A stretch of 64,000 nt of DNA from Zobellia barbeyronii (GCF_018603515.1 NZ_JACATN010000005.1:274169-338168), one strand, 5' to 3'; shown: positions 1-10,395, counted from the stretch's first letter. Numbers and translations are program-made. Notes: generated by a model not told the origin, from the sequence alone.

Positions 1-24
1 AAAGATAGGAGCTTTTTTAATGTA

Positions 25-1560
25 CTATCCTAACCAACCTTCTCTATCCAAACTACGATATTGTATGGCCTCAGCTATATGCGTCCCGTTTACGGTCTCC
101 ACTCCCTCTAAATCTGCAATAGTACGCCCAACCTTTAAAATACGGTCATAGGCACGCGCCGAAAGATTTAAACGCTCCATAGCGTTCTTTAGTAATTCTT
201 TGGAAGGCTCATCCAATCTACAGAACTCTCTAATCTGTTTGGTATTCATTTGAGCATTGTAGTGTACATTAGGAAATTCAGCAAAACGTTTGGTCTGAAT
301 TTCTCTTGCTGCCGTTACCCGTTTTCTAATTTCCACACTACTTTCTCCTTTACGGTCTTCCGATAATTTCTCAAAAGGGACCGGTGTAACTTCAATATGA
401 ATGTCTATGCGGTCTAATAAAGGACCCGATATTTTACTCAGGTAACGTTGCATTTCTGCAGGCGAGGATGTCACTGGTGCATCTGGGTCATTAAAATAAC
501 CTCCAGGACTAGGATTCATACTTGCCACTAACATAAAACTACTTGGGTAGGTAACCGTAAAGCGAGCTCTAGCAATGGTCACCTCTCTGTCTTCCATAGG
601 TTGGCGCATCACTTCAAGTACCCTACGTTCAAATTCTGGAAGCTCATCTAAAAACAAAACTCCATTATGAGATAATGATATTTCTCCCGGTTGCGGGTAA
701 CTACCGCCACCTACTAATGCAGCAGAACTAATTGTATGATGTGGATTTCTGAAAGGACGTTGACTCATTAATCCCATATTCTTTATTTTCCCTACTACAC
801 TATGGATTTTTGTAGTTTCTAATGCCTCATGTAAAGTCATTGGCGGCAATATGGAAGGTAGCCGTTTCGCGAGCATGGTTTTACCTGCTCCCGGAGGACC
901 AACTAAAATAATATTATGACCACCAGCTGCACCAATTTCCATACATCGTTTTATACTCTCTTGTCCTCTTACATCGGAAAAATCGAATTCAGGAAAATCT
1001 AAGGTTTTGTAAAATTCCTCTCTTGTATTTATAATAGTCTGTTCTAACGGAGTTCCTTTATCAAAGAATTCTATGACCTCACTTATATTCTCTACTCCAA
1101 ATACTTTTAAACCAGATACAATTGCGGCTTCTCTTGCATTTTCTTTAGGCAAAATAAAACCTTCAAAGCCTTCTTCTTGAGCTTTAATAGCGATAGGTAA
1201 TGCTCCTTTTATAGGATGCAAACCACCATCTAAAGAAAGTTCTCCCATGATAATATACTTATCAATCTTATCCGATTTTATCTGTCCAGAAGCGGTCAAT
1301 ATTCCAATAGCTAAAGTTAAGTCATAAGCTGACCCTTCTTTGCGAAGATCCGCTGGTGCCAAGTTCAAGGTTATTTTCTTACCTGGAATTTTGTAACCGT
1401 TATTTAGAAGGGCTGCCGCGATACGGTAGTTACTTTCTTTTATAGCATTATCAGGCAGGCCTACCAAGTGGTAACCAACTCCCTTATCTACATTTACTTC
1501 TACTGTGATCGTTGTCGCGTCCACTCCAAAAACGGCACTTCCAAAAACTTTGGTGAGCAT
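25..1560 (-). CDS. comM: ComM/YifB family Mg-chelatase-like AAA+ ATPase
   Basis: The 511-residue protein has the full YifB/ComM order: an N-terminal Lon-protease-like ChlI domain (about residues 20-165), an AAA+ Mg-chelatase core and a C-terminal Mg-chelatase helical domain. Walker A is GPPGAGKT at residues 221-228 and Walker B is VLFLDE at 301-306. In the family, ComM is a hexameric helicase that promotes branch migration during natural transformation; that role is inferred here from homology. The length is normal and the ATG at 1558-1560 fits the conserved start. The gene stands alone on the minus strand, 73 bp downstream of the acylase gene. Confidence 0.95.
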   Translation of the reverse strand: MLTKVFGSAVFGVDATTITVEVNVDKGVGYHLVGLPDNAIKESNYRIAAALLNNGYKIPGKKITLNLAPADLRKEGSAYDLTLAIGILTASGQIKSDKIDKYIIMGELSLDGGLHPIKGALPIAIKAQEEGFEGFILPKENAREAAIVSGLKVFGVENISEVIEFFDKGTPLEQTIINTREEFYKTLDFPEFDFSDVRGQESIKRCMEIGAAGGHNIILVGPPGAGKTMLAKRLPSILPPMTLHEALETTKIHSVVGKIKNMGLMSQRPFRNPHHTISSAALVGGGSYPQPGEISLSHNGVLFLDELPEFERRVLEVMRQPMEDREVTIARARFTVTYPSSFMLVASMNPSPGGYFNDPDAPVTSSPAEMQRYLSKISGPLLDRIDIHIEVTPVPFEKLSEDRKGESSVEIRKRVTAAREIQTKRFAEFPNVHYNAQMNTKQIREFCRLDEPSKELLKNAMERLNLSARAYDRILKVGRTIADLEGVETVNGTHIAEAIQYRSLDREGWLG

Positions 1561-1633
1561 ATTGGTTTGTTATTTAGTATTCTATGGTTAGATTCTTCTT
1601 AATTATTAAATCAAAATAAAGTATTAATCTTTC

Positions 1634-4027
1634 TTAATTTTCTGGCTTGAATGTAAGTACTGATTTTGATGTAGATATTATCTCTTCCTTATTGAGCATC
1701 ATCTTACGAAACTCACCATTTACATACATTTCCGCCTGGTCTTTATAATGTATACTAAAAGGGTTTCCAGACTGCCCTGTAGGCAGAATACTCATGCTAT
1801 TTTCTACATCTGAGAAATCAACTACCCTTCTGGTTGATGGTCCAGAGCTAACTTTATAAACGCCATCTTCCGTATACGGAAAAAACATATTATTAATTAC
1901 CTCCCGCGTTCCATTCACAGAAAAAGGACCCACATTAAAAAAAGAACGTAGTGCATCTATTTGACCAATAGGATGTCCATGCTCTATGGTATGAACGCGT
2001 CCCCAAATCCAACTGGAGCTATCACTACCCAAAGTCTGCTCCAAAGCTTGTAGTGCTTCCTGAAAGGAAACATTAACAATATCAGCTTGACTTTCTGTTA
2101 TATCCTGGGTACTGGCATCATCCCACCAAATGGAGCCTTCATTTGCCACTATAGGTGCTATTGTCCGCTTAATTAAATGTGTGTTTTGTATTTCCTCAAA
2201 AAGTGTATCCCCTAATTCATCTTTAAAAGTATTACGTAATATGAAATACATCCATCTATGATATACCGTGGCCTCCGTGCTTTCTGTTGGGTAATCACCT
2301 TTCCATTGCTTTAAACCGTCCAAAATCTTTAAATGAGTAGCGCTAAGACTATCTACTTCAACTTTTTTAAGCAACATCCTAACAATCTCAACATTCACTG
2401 GCGATGTATCATCCGTAATCATATCGCCCACAGTCTCCTTATCCCAATCATTCTTACTTTCTAGCAATTGAACAATTCTTCTTGCTCTATTTTCTGGCAG
2501 GTAATAGCCCGGATACAGCATTCCCGCAATGGAGTCTGGTTGGTTGTTTGCAGAATATACATACTCCCATGGCGGATTTATAGCATGTGGATTCTTGCTA
2601 AAATCCAAATACTCTTTTTCAACAGGTAGGCCTTTTCCGTTCTCGGCAACGAATTTGGTATTCACGCTATCCGGTATCTTGTAAAGTTTAGCTGCTGCCC
2701 ACCAAGCTACATTATCTTCAGCATCGCCATAAACGATACCTAAACCTGGTGCATGAAGGTCTTCTAAAGCATGTTGAAAATCATCTAATGTTGTTGCATA
2801 AGACATATTATATAGAGAATTGAGCAGTTTGTTTTCTACTTTGGTAAATATCCACCACATAGAAATAGGGCGTTCTCCCGTTACCTGATCTGCAATTCCG
2901 TTTAAGATTGGACCATGCTGTGTTTTTTTATAGGAAAAATGAACATCGTCAGAATCCTTTACTTTAATTGTTTTAGCTATAATTTCATAATCCTTCCACT
3001 CATTTCCGCTTCTATACTTTCTTGTATCCGTAGGGTGTGTTTTCTCATAATAAAAATCAACATCGTCATTTTCGAACATTGTCATCCCGTAAGCCAACTT
3101 TCGGTTGTGCCCTAATAGCGGATAAGGCACACCAGCCAAATGATAACCATACTTCTCATAAGTAGGCGTACTCACATGAGCTTCGTACCACACCGAGGGT
3201 TGAGAAAACCCAATGTGGGGATCATTCGAAAAAATCACTTTTCCATTTTTTGTTTTCTCTGGAGCAATTGCCCATCCATTACTTCCTTCAAAAAGAGGAA
3301 TAGACAGCTTTTTTAAAGAAGCCATTACATCTGAAATGGACTTGTGTATGGAATCGGTTTTATTTCGGGGGTAGTTTTTTATCCATTGCGTTGTTGTATC
3401 ACTATCAATTTCTAAATCCTTTAAATATTCAAATCCTAGCTTATCTTTTATCTTGCTTAATAATGGATCTGTTTTATGGGCCATAGCAAAACTGAAAGCC
3501 ATATAACCAATGGTATTATAGACATCCTTTAGAATAAATGGTTTTTTATCAATCCCGGTAAGATAAAATTCAACCGGAGTAGGTCCTTCTTCCACAAACT
3601 GATTCACACCGTCTAAATAGGCCTGAGACATCTGTACCGCAGCATCTGATGTATTCAGTTTAGCTATGGTTTCTGAAGAATAATCGTCTATGCCCAGCGC
3701 CAAAAAGAACTTATCTGTTCCTAATAAGTCTTTCCCAAAAACTTCTGAAAGTCCACCTTTACCTATCCTACGAAGTAGCTCCATTTGCCACAACCTATCC
3801 TGAGCATGCACATAGCCAAGGGCCTTAAATGCATCTGCATCGTTTTTAGCATAAATATGTGGAATCCCGTAAGTATCATAATACACATCTACTTCTTCAG
3901 AAAGATTCTGAAGCTTCTTTTCGCCATCGTAATCAGGCTTTAGGTGATATGTTAAACTGCCAATTACAACCGCTAGCACACCAACAAGAGCAAGTAAACC
4001 CCACCCTAATCGCTTAAATTTTCTCAT
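1634..4027 (-). CDS. Penicillin acylase family (Ntn-hydrolase) protein
   Basis: The 797 residues match the usual precursor length of the penicillin/acyl-homoserine-lactone acylase family. A hydrophobic segment at about residues 8-27 acts as signal or anchor. The family precursor is cut autocatalytically so that a Ser becomes the N-terminal nucleophile of the beta chain; here the candidate is Ser249 in GSNGW. A typical NDPH motif follows at 268-271. The enzyme is expected to hydrolyse amide bonds of acylated small molecules in the periplasm or on the cell surface. Whether the substrate is a beta-lactam, an acyl-homoserine lactone or another amide cannot be read from the sequence. No partner gene is adjacent apart from comM downstream. 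Confidence 0.9.
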   Translation of the reverse strand: MRKFKRLGWGLLALVGVLAVVIGSLTYHLKPDYDGEKKLQNLSEEVDVYYDTYGIPHIYAKNDADAFKALGYVHAQDRLWQMELLRRIGKGGLSEVFGKDLLGTDKFFLALGIDDYSSETIAKLNTSDAAVQMSQAYLDGVNQFVEEGPTPVEFYLTGIDKKPFILKDVYNTIGYMAFSFAMAHKTDPLLSKIKDKLGFEYLKDLEIDSDTTTQWIKNYPRNKTDSIHKSISDVMASLKKLSIPLFEGSNGWAIAPEKTKNGKVIFSNDPHIGFSQPSVWYEAHVSTPTYEKYGYHLAGVPYPLLGHNRKLAYGMTMFENDDVDFYYEKTHPTDTRKYRSGNEWKDYEIIAKTIKVKDSDDVHFSYKKTQHGPILNGIADQVTGERPISMWWIFTKVENKLLNSLYNMSYATTLDDFQHALEDLHAPGLGIVYGDAEDNVAWWAAAKLYKIPDSVNTKFVAENGKGLPVEKEYLDFSKNPHAINPPWEYVYSANNQPDSIAGMLYPGYYLPENRARRIVQLLESKNDWDKETVGDMITDDTSPVNVEIVRMLLKKVEVDSLSATHLKILDGLKQWKGDYPTESTEATVYHRWMYFILRNTFKDELGDTLFEEIQNTHLIKRTIAPIVANEGSIWWDDASTQDITESQADIVNVSFQEALQALEQTLGSDSSSWIWGRVHTIEHGHPIGQIDALRSFFNVGPFSVNGTREVINNMFFPYTEDGVYKVSSGPSTRRVVDFSDVENSMSILPTGQSGNPFSIHYKDQAEMYVNGEFRKMMLNKEEIISTSKSVLTFKPEN

Positions 4028-4173
4028 TCAAGTCAAAGTTTTGACCTAATATAAGAATTATTTATAAGGAGTTTAAAACTGATGGATGAACTACTATTAA
4101 GTCCTTCCAGACGTGGTTATTACGCTTATAGACAATACTGAAAATAGTAAAATACATAATTCTCAACTGTATA

Positions 4174-4298
4174 AATCTGGCGACATTAGAACATAATACG
4201 GCTGAGAGGCCGCATTGAAATTAACCGTCTGAAAAGTACCCCACTTCTGCCCTATGGTTTCAATATGTTTTACGCGGCCTGTATCATATTTATAATCT
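4174..4298 (-). pseudogene. Duplicated internal fragment of dsbD
   Basis: About 125 bp repeat positions 5844-5968 inside dsbD, in the same orientation and with only about four mismatches. The copy corresponds to part of the C-terminal thioredoxin domain just after the CxxC region and keeps an open frame, but it has no start, no Cys pair and no flanking dsbD sequence. It is therefore a dead fragment, produced by a partial duplication or by deletion of a second copy. The surrounding 428-bp gap (4028-4455) otherwise shows AT-rich sequence and the likely promoter region of the metallopeptidase gene. Confidence 0.85.
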
Positions 4299-4455
4299 GT
4301 TCAATCAAACTCGTACTAATTGTAATATTTATTTACCATTGACATAGCTATTCATTTCGTAGATTTCATTTTTTGTAAGAAAAAACAATATTTTTAGTAG
4401 TTAATTAAATATTATTATTACTATTTTTAGTTAAAATAATCACAAAAACACCTAT

Positions 4456-5673
4456 ATGAAAAACGCTTATCCAAAAATTGCTGGGATTATCTTTAGCGCA
4501 AGTCTCTTTCTTGTCTCCTGTACTAAAGACGAATTTCAGCCAAGTAATGAAGACAGCTTAACCCCGTTCACCTCAAAAATGCCCCTTCCTATTGCAACTA
4601 TGTCTTCTGAGGCCCCGCCAACTTTAACTAGAAGACTGCCAGAGAAATCAATGTTTCACGACGTTCCCTTTAATTTGGCTTCCATAGTTGAACCTAGTAA
4701 ATGTACCCTCACACCTTTAGATGACGTGATAGCTGCATCAGTTTCAAGCAACCTTGATTCTATTGGACTTGACTGGTACGATCTCTATGCTGAAATGAAT
4801 TTCTATTCTACTATAATTGATGATAGTGAACAGTATTTTGGTGCGGATGGAGAAGACACTCAAAAGGTGAAGAACATAACAAGAAGCCTAGAAAGGTTTT
4901 GGTTTATGCCACACGAAATAGAGGTACGTGGGCAACATAAAAGCACCTTAGAAGATTACGATAAAATAGTTGACATCTTAATGTTCTGGTATGAATTACC
5001 TGCTCAAGATGCTAATGCCTTTGCTTATTATTTTACGAATTTCGTTAACAAGGAAAGCACATTTCTTACTGAAACACCATTGATAGCCGCAGATGGATTT
5101 GCCATTGCTTTAGATGGTCTTTTTGGCCAAAACGATCTTATTGTTATTGGTGATGGTATAGTAGACCTTTTAGAGCAGACAGGTATCAGAAGAGGCGTAA
5201 TTTGGAATGGTATTATGGCTCATGAGTGGGCACACCAAATCCAATTTAACAACCAAGATAAGTGGTACCCTAATGGCGCTGCGGATAACGCCCCTGAAGC
5301 CACTAGAACTACGGAACTTGAAGCAGATTTTTTCACCGGTTATTATGTGACCCACAAAAAAGGTGGTACCCAAAATTGGAGAAGAACGCAACAGTTTCTT
5401 GAGCTTTTCTTTAATATTGGCGACTGTAGTTTTACAAGTGACGGACACCACGGAACACCTTTACAGCGTATGGAAGCAGCAAGAAAAGGCTACTTATTAG
5501 CTAGAAATATGCAAAGAAAGGGTCTGGTTTTAAATGCTAACCAAGTACATAAAAGGTTTTTAAATAAGCTAGATAAAATTTTAGGTGAAGAACCATTAAG
5601 AGATATTCCGTCTACTGATGAGGAAATTGAAGATGAATTTCAATTAGATGTTCAACCGGATGCCCTTCAATAG
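4456..5673 (+). CDS. Lipoprotein zinc metallopeptidase (HExxH)
   Basis: The 405-residue protein begins with a lipoprotein signal peptide ending in a lipobox (LVSC, Cys22), so it should be membrane-anchored and exported. The catalytic signature is HEWAH at residues 256-260. A second motif, ELEAD at 287-291, follows and could supply the third zinc ligand, as in YpfJ-type neutral zinc metallopeptidases (E-x-x-A-D). The N-terminal 200 residues are not recognised. The 5' region is AT-rich and the gene is monocistronic, ending at a bidirectional terminator shared with dsbD. Substrate and role are unknown; I infer a surface or periplasmic protease. Confidence 0.75.
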   Translation: MKNAYPKIAGIIFSASLFLVSCTKDEFQPSNEDSLTPFTSKMPLPIATMSSEAPPTLTRRLPEKSMFHDVPFNLASIVEPSKCTLTPLDDVIAASVSSNLDSIGLDWYDLYAEMNFYSTIIDDSEQYFGADGEDTQKVKNITRSLERFWFMPHEIEVRGQHKSTLEDYDKIVDILMFWYELPAQDANAFAYYFTNFVNKESTFLTETPLIAADGFAIALDGLFGQNDLIVIGDGIVDLLEQTGIRRGVIWNGIMAHEWAHQIQFNNQDKWYPNGAADNAPEATRTTELEADFFTGYYVTHKKGGTQNWRRTQQFLELFFNIGDCSFTSDGHHGTPLQRMEAARKGYLLARNMQRKGLVLNANQVHKRFLNKLDKILGEEPLRDIPSTDEEIEDEFQLDVQPDALQ

Positions 5674-5693
5674 ATATTAGAAATTATACATGT

Positions 5694-5739
5694 AAAAAAA
5701 AAGGGGGAACTCCAAAAAATTGGAATTCCCTTTTTCTTT
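5694..5739. terminator. Bidirectional terminator between the peptidase gene and dsbD
   Basis: An A-run, a stem whose arms are GGGGAACTCCAA and TTGGAATTCCC (one mismatch) and a T-run lie between two convergent genes. The A and T runs on either side let it serve both strands. Confidence 0.85.
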
Positions 5740-5752
5740 TCTAAGATATGAC

Positions 5753-7720
5753 TTAGTTACTTTTAAAGTTCTTTAATCCAGATTCTAACCATTCCAGATA
5801 CACATCGCTATCCGTGTATTGAACGGCATTATTCAAGATTTTCAAATCTGGCGACATTAGAACATAATACGGCTGAGAGGCCGCATTGAAATTAACCGTC
5901 TGAAAAGTACCCCACTTCTGCCCTATTGTTTCAATATGTTTTACACGGCCGGTATCATATTTAAAATCGAATTGCTCAGACTCTGGCAACTCCTTTCGGT
6001 CATCTACGTAAAGTGAAATAAGAACATAGTCTTCTTTTAAAATCTCATACACATCAGGCTCACTCCAAACGTTTTCCTCCATTTTTCTACAGTTGACACA
6101 TGCCCAACCCGTAAAATCCAAAAGAATTGGCTTATTGACCTCCTTTGCATACGCTACGCCTTCTTCAAAATCTTTAAAACAGTTGATTCCCAAAGGACAA
6201 TCACTTTCGGTTTCAAAAACACTGTAGAATGCCGGCGGAGGAAAACCACTTAATAATTTTAGGTTGGAAACTCCTAAAAGTCCCAATATAATATAGATTG
6301 AAAAGCCAGCGCTAAGGAAACCTGTTGCTTTTCGCCCTAAAGAAAGTTTCTTTTTAGGACCATCATGAGGAAATTTAAAAACCCCAAAAAGATACAGCGT
6401 TAACAAAACAAACAGCACTATCCATATTCCCAAGAATATTTCACGTTTTAAAATGCCCCAATTACCAACCAAATCCGCATTAGAAAGGAACTTAAGTGCC
6501 AATGCTAATTCCAAAAATCCTAACACCACTTTAACGGTTGTCATCCATCCACCGGACTTTGGCAATGAATTCAACCAAGCAGGAAACAAGGCAAAAAGAG
6601 CAAACGGTAGCGCTAATGCCACACCAAAACCGGTCATGCCTGCAGAAAGGTTCATCGCAACATCTCCTTCTTCCAAAACGGTACTCCCTAAAAGTCCTCC
6701 TAAAATAGGCCCGGTACATGAGAAAGAAACGATTGCCAAGGTAACTGCCATAAAGAAAATACCCATAACCCCTCCTATTTTAGAAGAAGCAGCATCCATC
6801 TTATTGGCCCAAGAACTAGGTAATGTCAATTCATAATAGCCAAAAAAGGAAAACGAAAAGAAAACGAAAATCAAGAAAAATGCTATGTTCAGCCAAATAT
6901 TAGTAGCTATAGTATTCAATATTTGAGAATCTACCGAATCGAAAATATGAAAAGGCAAACTGAGCAAAAAGTATATTAAAACAATAAAAAAGCCATACAA
7001 AAGGGCATTTATAACACCTTTTGATTTCTGTTGTGAATGTTTGGTAAAGAAAGATACCGTAAGCGGAATCATTGGAAAAACACATGGTGTTAGCAAGGCT
7101 ATTAATCCGCCTAAAAAACCTAAGCCAAAAATCATCCAAAGACTGGAGCCTGTCTCAACCCCATCATGGGAATTTCCTAAAAGCTCTTTTTTCTTTAGGT
7201 CTAGCTTTAACGCCGCTCCCAGAGTTTTACTGTGTTCATCTATAGTTTTTTCTTCCTTTACAGCTGCACCTCCGTCAAGAACAAAGCTGAAATCTTGATC
7301 TACCGGAATACAAACCTCCTTACATACCTGATAGAAAAGGTTGATGTCAATCTGGTTTACACTAGAATCTAACAACCGTATTTTTTGAGTAAAAATGGCT
7401 GTTTCTTTGAAAAAAATCTCATCTACTTCAAAAATATCACTGTATTCAATCACTGTCTCACTCTCAACAGTTTTACCTAAAAGTTCATAACCTTCACCAA
7501 CTTTCTTATAATCAAACTCACTTGGTAACGAACCACCTTCTGAGGTGAATTGCGAAAAGATATGCCAACCTTCAGCAATGTTTCCCTTAAGTACCAACTC
7601 ATAATCTGTGTCGCTAATTTTCTTCACTTCTTGCGACCATTTCACCGGATTATCATCATCCTGAGAAAAAACACTTAAAATACTAAAAAACAATGCGGTA
7701 AATACTATTATATGCTTCAT
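5753..7720 (-). CDS. dsbD: Thiol:disulfide interchange protein DsbD
   Basis: DsbD moves electrons from cytosolic thioredoxin across the inner membrane to periplasmic thiol proteins. All three parts are visible: a signal peptide and an N-terminal immunoglobulin-like domain with a Cys pair (VCKEVC), a central membrane domain of about eight helices with the two redox Cys (TPCVFP and SCTGP), and a C-terminal thioredoxin domain with CVNC at residues 541-544. I place the start at the ATG at 7718-7720, whose A is shared with the tilS stop codon (TGATG). A TTG one codon upstream is less likely. The overlap implies translational coupling with tilS. Part of the thioredoxin domain is duplicated at 4174-4298. 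Confidence 0.95.
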   Translation of the reverse strand: MKHIIVFTALFFSILSVFSQDDDNPVKWSQEVKKISDTDYELVLKGNIAEGWHIFSQFTSEGGSLPSEFDYKKVGEGYELLGKTVESETVIEYSDIFEVDEIFFKETAIFTQKIRLLDSSVNQIDINLFYQVCKEVCIPVDQDFSFVLDGGAAVKEEKTIDEHSKTLGAALKLDLKKKELLGNSHDGVETGSSLWMIFGLGFLGGLIALLTPCVFPMIPLTVSFFTKHSQQKSKGVINALLYGFFIVLIYFLLSLPFHIFDSVDSQILNTIATNIWLNIAFFLIFVFFSFSFFGYYELTLPSSWANKMDAASSKIGGVMGIFFMAVTLAIVSFSCTGPILGGLLGSTVLEEGDVAMNLSAGMTGFGVALALPFALFALFPAWLNSLPKSGGWMTTVKVVLGFLELALALKFLSNADLVGNWGILKREIFLGIWIVLFVLLTLYLFGVFKFPHDGPKKKLSLGRKATGFLSAGFSIYIILGLLGVSNLKLLSGFPPPAFYSVFETESDCPLGINCFKDFEEGVAYAKEVNKPILLDFTGWACVNCRKMEENVWSEPDVYEILKEDYVLISLYVDDRKELPESEQFDFKYDTGRVKHIETIGQKWGTFQTVNFNAASQPYYVLMSPDLKILNNAVQYTDSDVYLEWLESGLKNFKSN

Positions 7721-9024
7721 CAATTTAATGTGAATTTTAAAATTTCACTTGTATTTTTTGTTACTTTAAAACGTTCGTCTGCACGTCTACCTATTACCCA
7801 TACCACCTCTTCTCCACTACAAAGCAGCCATTGTTGCTCTTTAGCAACAACATCTACTTTTTCATCCTTAAAAAACTTAGAAAGCTTTTTTCTTCCCTTC
7901 ATTCCTAATGGATAAAAGTAGTCGCCATTTTTCCATTTCCTTATCGTTAAAGGATACTTTAACGCTTTTTTATCAATGTAGAGTGTGTGCTTATTTTTTA
8001 TAGAAAGGTTATGTACTGTTTCAATTTTAAGTTGAATAGGTTCTAAAACCTCGGTTTGCTCTTCTTTTAACTGGTATTGAACGTTTGTCTCGTCCTTAAT
8101 CTCCGCTAACAAAAGGAATTCCCTATCCTTGAGCAAACGATGTGTTTTAGAATGAATTTCCTTACCGCTCATAGCCGATAAAAGATTTTCTACATCATTC
8201 CACTCCGTAAAGCCGTAATTCTTAAATAAAGCATGTATGTAAGCAGAAATAGGTTCTAACTTCAACAGTTCTGCAATAGAAATACTAACAACATCATTGT
8301 CTTCCTTAAATAAACGGGATTTTAGTTCTTTTACTTGAGAATCAATTAAAGCTGCGCTTTCAGAAAGGTAATCTTGGGTTTTTGTAAAGTTCTTTAAAAA
8401 AGAGGGATTCAAATCTTTTAGTAAAGGAACGATTTCATGTCTGATTTTATTTCTCAGATATTTAGTATCTGCATTACTGGCATCTTCCCGCCACTGCAAT
8501 TTTTGAGACTGCGCATATTCCAAAATTTGACTTCTTGAAAAGCGAAGAAGCGGCCTTGACAACGTATCCGTTTTTTCTGGAATTCCGGTTAAACCATCTA
8601 TACCTGTACCCCTAGAAAGATTGATTAAAAAAGTTTCAAGACTATCATCTACATGATGTGCGGTAACCAAGATTTTGATATGGTTTTTACGCATAATTTC
8701 TGCAAACCAACGGTACCGGAGCTCCCTTGCTCCTATTTGAATAGATACTTTATTCTCTTCAACATAACCAATTGTATCAAAATTAGTTACTAAAAAATTT
8801 TTATCATTATGAGCAGCTAGATTTTGAACAAAATCTTCGTCAGCATTACTAGCTTCTCCCCTTAGGTTAAAATTGCAATGCGCTACAGTAAAATCTAATT
8901 TAGACTTAGTACAAAGGTCTACTAAAACGGTACTATCCAAACCCCCACTACAAGCAAGTAAAAACTTGTCTTTGATAAGGTTTTGAAAATTGATTTCAAT
9001 ATGTTTTTGGAATTCTTCTAACAC
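7720..9024 (-). CDS. tilS: tRNA(Ile)-lysidine synthase
   Basis: TilS converts C34 of the CAU-anticodon isoleucine tRNA to lysidine so that it reads AUA. The N-terminal PP-loop ATPase motif SGGLDS is at residues 26-31, followed by the TilS substrate-binding linker and a C-terminal domain (about 350-434). The length of 434 residues is normal. The start appears to be GTG, 60 bp after pabB, and the stop overlaps the dsbD start. The order pabB-tilS-dsbD is, as I recall, common in Flavobacteriaceae, so an operon is likely. Confidence 0.95.
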   Translation of the reverse strand: MLEEFQKHIEINFQNLIKDKFLLACSGGLDSTVLVDLCTKSKLDFTVAHCNFNLRGEASNADEDFVQNLAAHNDKNFLVTNFDTIGYVEENKVSIQIGARELRYRWFAEIMRKNHIKILVTAHHVDDSLETFLINLSRGTGIDGLTGIPEKTDTLSRPLLRFSRSQILEYAQSQKLQWREDASNADTKYLRNKIRHEIVPLLKDLNPSFLKNFTKTQDYLSESAALIDSQVKELKSRLFKEDNDVVSISIAELLKLEPISAYIHALFKNYGFTEWNDVENLLSAMSGKEIHSKTHRLLKDREFLLLAEIKDETNVQYQLKEEQTEVLEPIQLKIETVHNLSIKNKHTLYIDKKALKYPLTIRKWKNGDYFYPLGMKGRKKLSKFFKDEKVDVVAKEQQWLLCSGEEVVWVIGRRADERFKVTKNTSEILKFTLN

Positions 9025-9084
9025 GGCATAAAGGTAATCAAGAATTACAATTTAGAAGTAACGGGAGTCAATCTTTACGCAAGT

Positions 9085-10383
9085 TCATTCCTCAAGAACT
9101 TCGCGCATGGCTTTTGCTTTTAATAAGCACTCTTCATATTCTTTTTCAGGAATAGCCTTTGCAGTAATGGCACCTCCTACGGAATACGAAACGTATTTTT
9201 TGGTTGCATTATAGAGAATGCTACGGATCACCACATTAAAATCAAAATCGCCCTCTGGTGTAAAATAACCTACTGCACCACTATACAGGCCACGCTTAAA
9301 AGCCTCTAGCTCTTCAATTATTTTCATAGCAGATACTTTGGGTGCGCCCGTCATACTGCCCATTGGAAAAGATTGCCGGATAATATCTACAGGATTAGTA
9401 TTCGGCGCTACCTGAGCCACAATGGTAGAAATCATTTGGTGCACCTGCTCAAAAGTGTACACTTTACAAAGCTCCTCAACGACAACACTGCCTTTCAAGG
9501 CACCTTTAGACAGGTCATTACGAACCAAATCTACAATCATTATATTTTCCGCACGTTCTTTCGGGTCCGCTTTAAGCCCTGCAATCAGTTTTTCATCTTC
9601 CTCAACCTGAGATGCTCTTTTTGCTGTTCCTTTTATAGGTTGAGAAATTATCTTACCGCCCTCTTTGCGCAAATAACGCTCTGGAGAAGCCGAAAGCAGA
9701 TAATTGTCATACACCCTGAGAAATGAAGCGAAAGGCGCTTCTGATATCTTATTTAGCTTCTGATAGGTCTTAAATGGATTGATTTGTGTGTCTTCTGCAT
9801 AAAATTCTTGACAAAAATTAGCTTCATAGATGTCGCCTCGGTGAATATGGGATAACATTTTTCTAACCTGTCGGAAATATTCATCCTTAAAAATGCGAAG
9901 TTTTATTTTAATGTTTTCAGTAACCGCAACTTTCTCTTCTTTTAAATCGACTTCACTTGAAATCAGGTCAAAATCTGGTTGGATTTCATCGTCGACCATC
10001 ATTAAATACTCGAAAACTACTGTGTTTCCGGTTATTTTAATGATTTTCTTAGGCTGAAAAAAGAACAACTCAGCAAAACCTAATCCATCGTGATTCTTAG
10101 AAGACAATCGTTCTACATCGTTCTTCAGGTCATAAGAAAGGTATCCAAAAATATAGTCTTTAGCCTGACCTTGAAATTCTCTTAGTTTTTCAAAAGCCTG
10201 ATAACTATCCGTTTTAATGGTCGTTAGAGCATCAACTGCCAACAAAGCATCAAACGAACTGTATGTGTTAGCATGCCCGTTACCATCTAGCCACACAATC
10301 TCTTCAAACTGTTGAGCCCATAGCAGTAGCTTCTCTTTAAATTTTCCAATATTAGAAACGGTGAACGAAGCAGAAATACGCAA
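9085..10383 (-). CDS. pabB: Aminodeoxychorismate synthase component I
   Basis: This belongs to the chorismate-utilising (anthranilate synthase component I/PabB) family and is expected to form 4-amino-4-deoxychorismate for folate synthesis. Typical motifs are GDIYEANFCQEF, SPERYL, KGTAKR, IMIVDLVRNDL and GSMTGAPKVSAM. At 432 residues it is shorter than TrpE and fits PabB. An in-frame TAA lies only five codons upstream, so the start must be close to the TTG at 10381-10383; no ATG precedes the conserved region. It follows the flavin reductase gene by 12 bp. Assignment as PabB rather than TrpE or an isochorismate synthase rests on length, motifs and the tilS/dsbD context. Confidence 0.88.
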   Translation of the reverse strand: MRISASFTVSNIGKFKEKLLLWAQQFEEIVWLDGNGHANTYSSFDALLAVDALTTIKTDSYQAFEKLREFQGQAKDYIFGYLSYDLKNDVERLSSKNHDGLGFAELFFFQPKKIIKITGNTVVFEYLMMVDDEIQPDFDLISSEVDLKEEKVAVTENIKIKLRIFKDEYFRQVRKMLSHIHRGDIYEANFCQEFYAEDTQINPFKTYQKLNKISEAPFASFLRVYDNYLLSASPERYLRKEGGKIISQPIKGTAKRASQVEEDEKLIAGLKADPKERAENIMIVDLVRNDLSKGALKGSVVVEELCKVYTFEQVHQMISTIVAQVAPNTNPVDIIRQSFPMGSMTGAPKVSAMKIIEELEAFKRGLYSGAVGYFTPEGDFDFNVVIRSILYNATKKYVSYSVGGAITAKAIPEKEYEECLLKAKAMREVLEE

Positions 10384-10395
10384 TTGACGGTTGCT

